Both the position numbers and the translations under genes were made by a program. A DNA stretch of 64,000 bases from Diacronema lutheri (lineage: Eukaryota > Haptophyta > Pavlovophyceae > Pavlovales > Pavlovaceae), in the NCBI GenBank assembly GCA_019448385.1, contig JAGTXO010000011.1:710001-774000 (forward strand), in the 5' to 3' direction. Shown here in pieces: positions 59,481-64,000 of the stretch. The notes below the pieces were generated by a model, which did not search any database, had not been told where the DNA came from, and saw nothing but the letters and a program-made list of their open reading frames with translations. The number at the start of each line of letters is the position of its first letter. Positions within the stretch are counted from its first letter, which is position 1.

Positions 59481-60741
59481 ATGGAGGGCATCGCGCAGGC
59501 GAGCGCCGCGCTCTCCGTGCTCACAGAGTCCACGGAGCCTCTGCAAAAGGCCTCGACCTCCGAGTCTGGCCAGCTTGGAACGGTGCCTTTCGTCTATCCA
59601 TCTGACTGGGAGCTCGTGCTGCGGATGGTCGCCGGGGCGATCTATATTTCCTCCACGGCGTTATCGCTCTTCCTGATCTCGCTCCTCGCCGCCGGCAAGA
59701 AGCTCGAGGTCTTCATCCACAAGCTCGAGTCTGAGTGGGCAACAGCCGTGTACATCCTCCTTGCGATTAACGCGGCGCTCTTCCCCCTCGTTGCGATGGT
59801 GCTCATCGTGCGAATGACGTTTGAGTGAGCCGCCGCGCCTGGGCGTGCCAACGCGCCCCGGCTCGCCCTGCCATGCTGCGCGCGATCGCTCACGCGCGCG
59901 CGCGCCTGCCAGGTACGTGATGCGCGAGTGGATCTACTACCGGCTGCTGACAAACCACTGCTTGCTCGACTTTGTGAACCGCGAGACGCCCTACTCCTTT
60001 GCGCGGCATTCGCAGGTCTTTTGGTACATCACGCTTTCGACGCTCGTGCTCCTGTTCTTGATTGGCCTGCAGCCGGGCGCGCTCCTCGCCGTGGGCGTGC
60101 TGAGTGCAAAACTGCTCGCACAGATCTTCACGCAGCGCAAGCTCGAGCTGCGATTGCTCACCGTCAACAAGCTCGTCGAGGACCACCCACTCAAGGCGCT
60201 CGACTACGTGCAGCGGATCGTGACCGAAGGGCGCATCGTCAAGGAGGCGCGCGTGCGCCTCACGTTCCGAACGCTCAAGCTCGTGCACTTTGCCGAGCAG
60301 GACAAGCGGCTCACGATGGCGGACGCGCCGCTCGAGCTCGCAAACCTCGCGCCCGTGCCGGGCGCGGACGGGCGCGGCAAAGTGCACTTTGCGCTTCTCG
60401 CGCAGGAGCTCGTCAAGCTTAAGCGCGGCGGCGCAGGCCGGCATGCGCTGCTGCCGACAGACTCGGGCTTCGACCACTTTGACGCGCAGGAGCTGATGCC
60501 GACGGACGACGAGTTTGAGCGCTTAAACGTGGAGAACCGTAAGCTGCAGTGGCCGCACCGCGTGTTCCGCCACCTGATGTGGCCGGCGGAATGGGCGACG
60601 CTGCAACCGGAGCTCTTTGAAAGCGGGCGGGACGCAGGGTTCGTTTTCCGCATGCAATTTGCCTTCCGGTTGTGCATGGCGGGCGCCGTGCTCATCTATG
60701 TGTACGGAACGTTCACAGTCTTCGCTCTCTCACAATCCTAG
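59481..60741 (+). CDS. Four-TM membrane protein of unknown function
   Basis: Two exons, 59481-59824 and 59913-60741, encode 390 aa. The 88-bp intron (GTGAGC donor) joins phase-2 ends to give MTFE|YVMREWIYYRLL; without it exon 1 stops at once. Four hydrophobic helices are visible: AGAIYISSTALSLFLISLLA and YILLAINAALFPLVAMVLIV in exon 1, and VFWYITLSTLVLLFLIGL plus FRLCMAGAVLIYVYGTFTVF in exon 2. Between helices 3 and 4 lies a 180-residue basic/acidic soluble domain (RQKLEL-like QRKLELRLLTVNKLVEDHPL, DEFERLNVENRKLQWPHRVF). I do not recognise the family. Stops of this gene and the Hsp33 gene are 20 bp apart. Confidence 0.72.
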
Positions 60742-60761
60742 CATCCCTAGCGTCGCGAGCC

Positions 60762-61793
60762 TCAAAGCAGCGGCGGGCTGTCCATCGCGAGCCGCTCGCG
60801 GATCTGCTCGTGCGTGAGCGTGCGCGTGGTCGTGCAGAACTCGCACCGGATTTCAATCTTGTCGTTCTCGCGCATGATCTGCGCGACCTCGGCGCGCGGC
60901 AGCAGCGCGAGTGTTCGCCACGCGCGCTCGTCGGAGCAGCACGGCTGCGCCGTGGGCTCGCGCGCGTCGAAGAACTCGGGCTCGAGCCCGTCGAGCAGTG
61001 CGCTGAGGATGTCCGACGGCCGCATGCCCGCTTGCACCATCTTGGTTGGGCTTAGGTCGGCGAGTGCGGCGAGGTTTTGCTCGAGGCGCGCGACGGTGGC
61101 CTCGTCGGCGAAGGGCAGCAGCTGCACCTGCCAGCCGCACGCGGCCGAGACGGCCTGGTCCCCGCCGACGAAGACGCCCGCCGCGAGCGCGCCCTGCTTC
61201 TGCTCCGACTCAGCTAAGTACTGGTTGACGTCCTCGGCGATCTCCGACGATGTCAACTCCGTGATCGACGAGTAGATCGACGGGTCATCCTCGCCGGGCA
61301 GCTGTTTGGTGCGCACGACGAAGAGCTGGCCCTTCCCGACGCCCGCGCTCACGTCAATCTTCCCGTTGGGCTTGGGCGGCAGGGCGACGCGTGGGTTGCC
61401 CACGTACCCTTTCACCTCGAGGTTGCCGTTTGCGATGGCGAGTACGCCGCGCAGCGGGCCGTCGCCGTTAAAGCGGAGCTGCACGCTCTCCTCGCCCTTT
61501 ACCCCGTCGGCGCATAGCAGCGCGCAGATCATCGCGCGGCCGAGCGCCGCCGACGCGAGCGGCAGGCAGCCCTGCTTGCCCGTCAGGTCGGCGACGAGCG
61601 TCGTCGCCACGATCGCCTTGGCGCTCACGCTGCCGTCGCGCGAGATGCAGCTGCGAAACTCGTCGCCGGTCGTCGTAGCGCCAGTCGCGCGGAGCAGCAT
61701 CGGGTGTGCTCGCCGCGCGGTGCCCACCCGACTGCCCTGGCTGGCGTGCGCGAAAACCGCGATGAGCACCGTCGCCTTCATCATCGACGACAT
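60762..61793 (-). CDS. hslO: Hsp33 redox-regulated chaperone, organelle-targeted
   Basis: A single-exon gene of 343 aa. Hsp33 is a bacterial-type holdase activated when oxidation releases zinc from four C-terminal Cys. The N-terminus (MMKATVLIAVFAHASQGS) is a signal peptide followed by a basic transit-like segment, suggesting plastid import. The body shows the family core: LTGKQGCLPLASAALGRAMI, GDGPLRGVLAIANGNLEVKG, YVGNPRV, GKGQLFVVRTK, SEIAEDVNQYLAESEQKQGA and SDILSALLDGLEP. The zinc switch has CEFC near the end, but the first pair is adjacent (PCCSDERAW) and not the usual CxC. ATG codons at 61793, 61784 and 61781 are all possible starts. Confidence 0.92.
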   Translation of the reverse strand: MSSMMKATVLIAVFAHASQGSRVGTARRAHPMLLRATGATTTGDEFRSCISRDGSVSAKAIVATTLVADLTGKQGCLPLASAALGRAMICALLCADGVKGEESVQLRFNGDGPLRGVLAIANGNLEVKGYVGNPRVALPPKPNGKIDVSAGVGKGQLFVVRTKQLPGEDDPSIYSSITELTSSEIAEDVNQYLAESEQKQGALAAGVFVGGDQAVSAACGWQVQLLPFADEATVARLEQNLAALADLSPTKMVQAGMRPSDILSALLDGLEPEFFDAREPTAQPCCSDERAWRTLALLPRAEVAQIMRENDKIEIRCEFCTTTRTLTHEQIRERLAMDSPPLL

Positions 61794-61905
61794 CGCTGCC
61801 GTTCACGTGGAAAAGGCGAAAAATATCGAGAAGTTTTTCTGTCATGCAGTCATCAAGGCTCTAATCTCGACTGCGAGGCAACACCCGCGCCCTGCCTACA
61901 CGCGC

Positions 61906-63588
61906 TCACGACGAGCGACGCGCGTGCGCTGCTGCTGCGGCCACCGCAACCGCCAAGACGGCGACGGCAGCCACCGCGCCCAGCACGCCGGCGGTGGGCT
62001 CAGTCGGCGCGGCGGCGGGCGCTTGCTCGGCGCGCTCCTCACGCGGCGGGCTGCCCTCGGCGTCGTCGCGAGCGTCGCACATGCGCTCGCGACCGCACGC
62101 CTGCCGGCAGCACGCGCACTCGCACTCGAGCCGCTGCGTGCCCTGCGGGTCGGTGAAGCCCCACCGCGACGCGCACTTGTTGCCGCCCCACAGGCTGCAG
62201 CGGTGGCGCAGGCACATGCCGCACTCGGGCTGCTCGATCGGAGCGCGCGCAAGGACCGCCGCCGATAGGCAGAAGCTCGCGCTCGCCTCGACGCGCGCCT
62301 CGCAGCGGCGCGACGTGTTGCGCGCGGCAAGGCAGGAGCACATCTCCTCGCACGGCAACGAGTGGCCCGCCCGACCGTCGTCGCAGCGATTGCAGTAGAT
62401 GAGCGCCTGCGATTGCGCATCGTGCGGCACGCACTGCGCGTACTCGTGCGACGTGCGGCCCAGGTCGGACCAAAAGACACTTGCGCAATGGCGGCCATCG
62501 CCGGTTCCGTTGGGCAGCAGCCGGCTTTGGATGATGGGAATCGAGTCCATAGTGAGCTGCGCGACCGGCACGTTGCGCAGCGCGAGCACCCCCTTCAGGT
62601 GGTTCTCCGCGTTGCCAGGCCGCCTCGTCGTCGACGTCGAGACGCGCCACTCCGTCGCCCACAGCTGCTCGAAATTGAAATACCAATCGAGAAGCTGCGC
62701 GCCAAAGTATGCGTAGCCGTGCGCAGCGTCCATGATCGCCCAGCGGTCGGCGTACCCGCCTTCGGACCGGCACTCGGGCACGATCACGCGCCCCTTCCAC
62801 AGCGCCGACAGCTTCGGCGTGCCGAGCGCGATGTCCGAGACGACCCAGCCGTCGTCGCGCACCTTGACGAGCATGTCGTAGGGCGCGCCGTTCGCCTGCT
62901 CGAGGCGGGTGAAGTGCTGGTAGCACAGCCAGTAGCCAGACCACATCTTGACCGCGCTGCGCGTCCACGCCGGCCCGCGCTCGAAGTAGGCGCTTTGCAT
63001 GTAGAGCGGTTGCAGCATCGGGTTGGCGTACTGCGGCGTGTTGTCAATCACGACCGTCCCATTGCCGACTGAGTCGCCGAGCGCCTCGTAGATGCCGTCG
63101 ACGGTCCAATTCTTCCGGCCACCCTTGTTGTTCGCCGCGTACGCAAAGTTCAGCGAGTGCACGGGTGCGAGCGCAAAGACAACGTCCATCACAAAATCAT
63201 CTCGGTTGGGCTTGAAGAGGTGCTCCACCTTGCGCTCGAGCTCCAGGCGCGCCATCTGCCCGCTGACGCACACGCCAAGCCGGCGCGGTCCGGCGCTGGA
63301 GTTGCGACCGGCAAAGGCCTGCCGGTTCGCCTCACGCAGCTCGTCGTTGAGCCGCATCTGCTCGCGCAGCTCGTCCGCCTGTCGCTTCCACTCAACGAAG
63401 TCTTCGGCCGTCGGCTTGAAGCGCGCGTGGCTCAGCCGACGTGCGCGCGCTGCCACGGGCACGGGCGCAGCATCGAGCAACGGCTTGGCATGCAGCGGAA
63501 CGGCAACCACGAACAACGCCGCGAAGGCGACCCACCCGCTTACCGCCGCCGCACGCCGGCGCGCGCGCGCCGGCTTGTCCCTTGCCAT
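61906..63588 (-). CDS. Golgi-type membrane protein, glycosyltransferase-like
   Basis: A single-exon gene of 560 aa. A basic N-terminus (MARDKPARARRR) and one signal anchor (VSGWVAFAALFVVAVPL) indicate type II topology. The lumenal region starts RRLGVCVSGQMARLELERKV, a pattern typical of algal and plant glycosyltransferase-like proteins whose first strand reads LCVSGQ. It continues with MLVKVRDDGWVVSDIALG (a DD pair that could bind metal-nucleotide sugar), WAIMDAAHGYAYFGAQLLDW and AENHLKGVLALRNVPVAQL. The last 150 residues are Cys-rich (about 24 Cys) followed by a second hydrophobic helix (VLGAVAAVAVLAVAVAAAAA), which is unusual for a type II enzyme. Activity is inferred only. An in-frame GTG at 63627 lengthens the frame but is not a likely start. 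Confidence 0.65.
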   Translation of the reverse strand: MARDKPARARRRAAAVSGWVAFAALFVVAVPLHAKPLLDAAPVPVAARARRLSHARFKPTAEDFVEWKRQADELREQMRLNDELREANRQAFAGRNSSAGPRRLGVCVSGQMARLELERKVEHLFKPNRDDFVMDVVFALAPVHSLNFAYAANNKGGRKNWTVDGIYEALGDSVGNGTVVIDNTPQYANPMLQPLYMQSAYFERGPAWTRSAVKMWSGYWLCYQHFTRLEQANGAPYDMLVKVRDDGWVVSDIALGTPKLSALWKGRVIVPECRSEGGYADRWAIMDAAHGYAYFGAQLLDWYFNFEQLWATEWRVSTSTTRRPGNAENHLKGVLALRNVPVAQLTMDSIPIIQSRLLPNGTGDGRHCASVFWSDLGRTSHEYAQCVPHDAQSQALIYCNRCDDGRAGHSLPCEEMCSCLAARNTSRRCEARVEASASFCLSAAVLARAPIEQPECGMCLRHRCSLWGGNKCASRWGFTDPQGTQRLECECACCRQACGRERMCDARDDAEGSPPREERAEQAPAAAPTEPTAGVLGAVAAVAVLAVAVAAAAAHARRSS

Positions 63589-64000
63589 CGTATGAATCTT
63601 GAGCGCTTCGCTGTTTAACAGCGCCACACAGTAGTGTGATCATCATGGATACCGGGATCGGCGCCCGGGCTTCCCGGGACGCTCGCGTTGTGAAGGCGAA
63701 AATACTGCTACTAATACAACTGCTACTATTACGACTTGTACACTAACGACGCTTACAGGCGGGTCGGCGGAGGGGCGTGCACGGGGTCGAGGCGTGACGA
63801 ACGGAGCGAGCGAAAGGGCGCACGCAACGTCGGGCCAAAGTCAGGGCGTCGACCCTGTGCACGCCGGCAGCGGGGACGGCCGGGACGGCAAGGACGCGGC
63901 TGGACGCGGCATGGGCGGACACCCACACACGCCTAGCCACCCCTCACCGGCCCTTGTCGGTCGCCGCCGCCGTTGCCGCGCCGGAAGCAGACGCCGTCCA
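63589..64000. other. Right-edge intergenic interval
   Basis: I see no gene. A GCCCGGGCTTCCCGGG inverted motif lies at 63664-63679, and an unusually AT-rich island (about 63700-63752, CTACTAATACAACTGCTACT) follows; both are probably promoter or 5' leader for the glycosyltransferase-like gene or a gene beyond the edge. Confidence 0.45.

Noticed and set aside
1-64000. rRNA, tRNA, CRISPR array, bacterial operon or virus-like replication genes
   Set aside because: None could be seen by reading. The tandem repeats have no CRISPR-like spacers, and introns and targeting peptides argue against prokaryotic or viral DNA. A small tRNA could still be missed without a covariance search.

Overview
The window is nuclear DNA of a GC-rich, gene-dense, intron-containing eukaryote, most likely a photosynthetic alga with a secondary (red-type) plastid; a haptophyte such as a pavlovophyte fits best. 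This is inference. Its basis is very high GC; short GT-AG introns of 58-513 bp with GTGCG-type donors; nuclear genes for plastid proteins (a bacterial-type IF-1, a Tic110-like protein, an Hsp33 and a methyltransferase) whose N-termini look like signal peptide plus transit peptide; and typical eukaryotic genes (formin, kinesin-14, dynamin, R2R3-MYB, Trm82/WDR4, GT10 fucosyltransferase). I rebuilt 23 introns by matching phase and protein-family continuity across each junction.

Layout. 1-1969: a Gln/Ala-rich protein leaving the window on the left, head to head with a formin (2053-7534). 7.7-16.3 kb, all minus strand: MYB factor, Tic110-like translocon subunit, kinesin-14, phytanoyl-CoA-dioxygenase-like enzyme. 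17-31.8 kb is very compact: dsRNA-binding protein, DUF5765-like membrane protein, non-specific phospholipase C, dual-specificity phosphatase, dynamin with a C-terminal membrane anchor, SDR, TMEM14, Trm82/WDR4, a multi-pass membrane protein, a PRMT-like methyltransferase and plastid IF-1. 32.0-41.5 kb is one giant gene (about 3091 aa) whose 3' half is a 102/114-bp minisatellite encoding about 41 calmodulin-binding IQ motifs. 41.7-43.1 kb holds a frameshifted relic and a cluster of palindromic repeats ahead of a GT10 fucosyltransferase. 44.5-47.7 kb is an unrecognised 903-aa gene.

47,721-50,497 is a mobile element with near-identical inverted ends of about 450 bp, a broken helix-turn-helix transposase fragment and a frameshifted passenger ORF. 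To its right are a PP2C phosphatase, a fusion of a phage-type domain with a spermidine-synthase-like domain, mitochondrial methylmalonyl-CoA mutase, a class I methyltransferase, a four-TM protein, an Hsp33 with an altered zinc/redox switch, and a Golgi glycosyltransferase-like protein.

The genes are mostly unrelated housekeeping loci and form no operon. Themes are plastid biogenesis (Tic110, IF-1, Hsp33, lumen-targeted methyltransferase, possibly the dynamin), cytoskeleton (formin, kinesin-14, IQ protein) and the secretory pathway (GT10, glycosyltransferase-like, phospholipase C). Many neighbours are head-to-head with 38-98 bp between start codons or tail-to-tail with 20-60 bp between stops.
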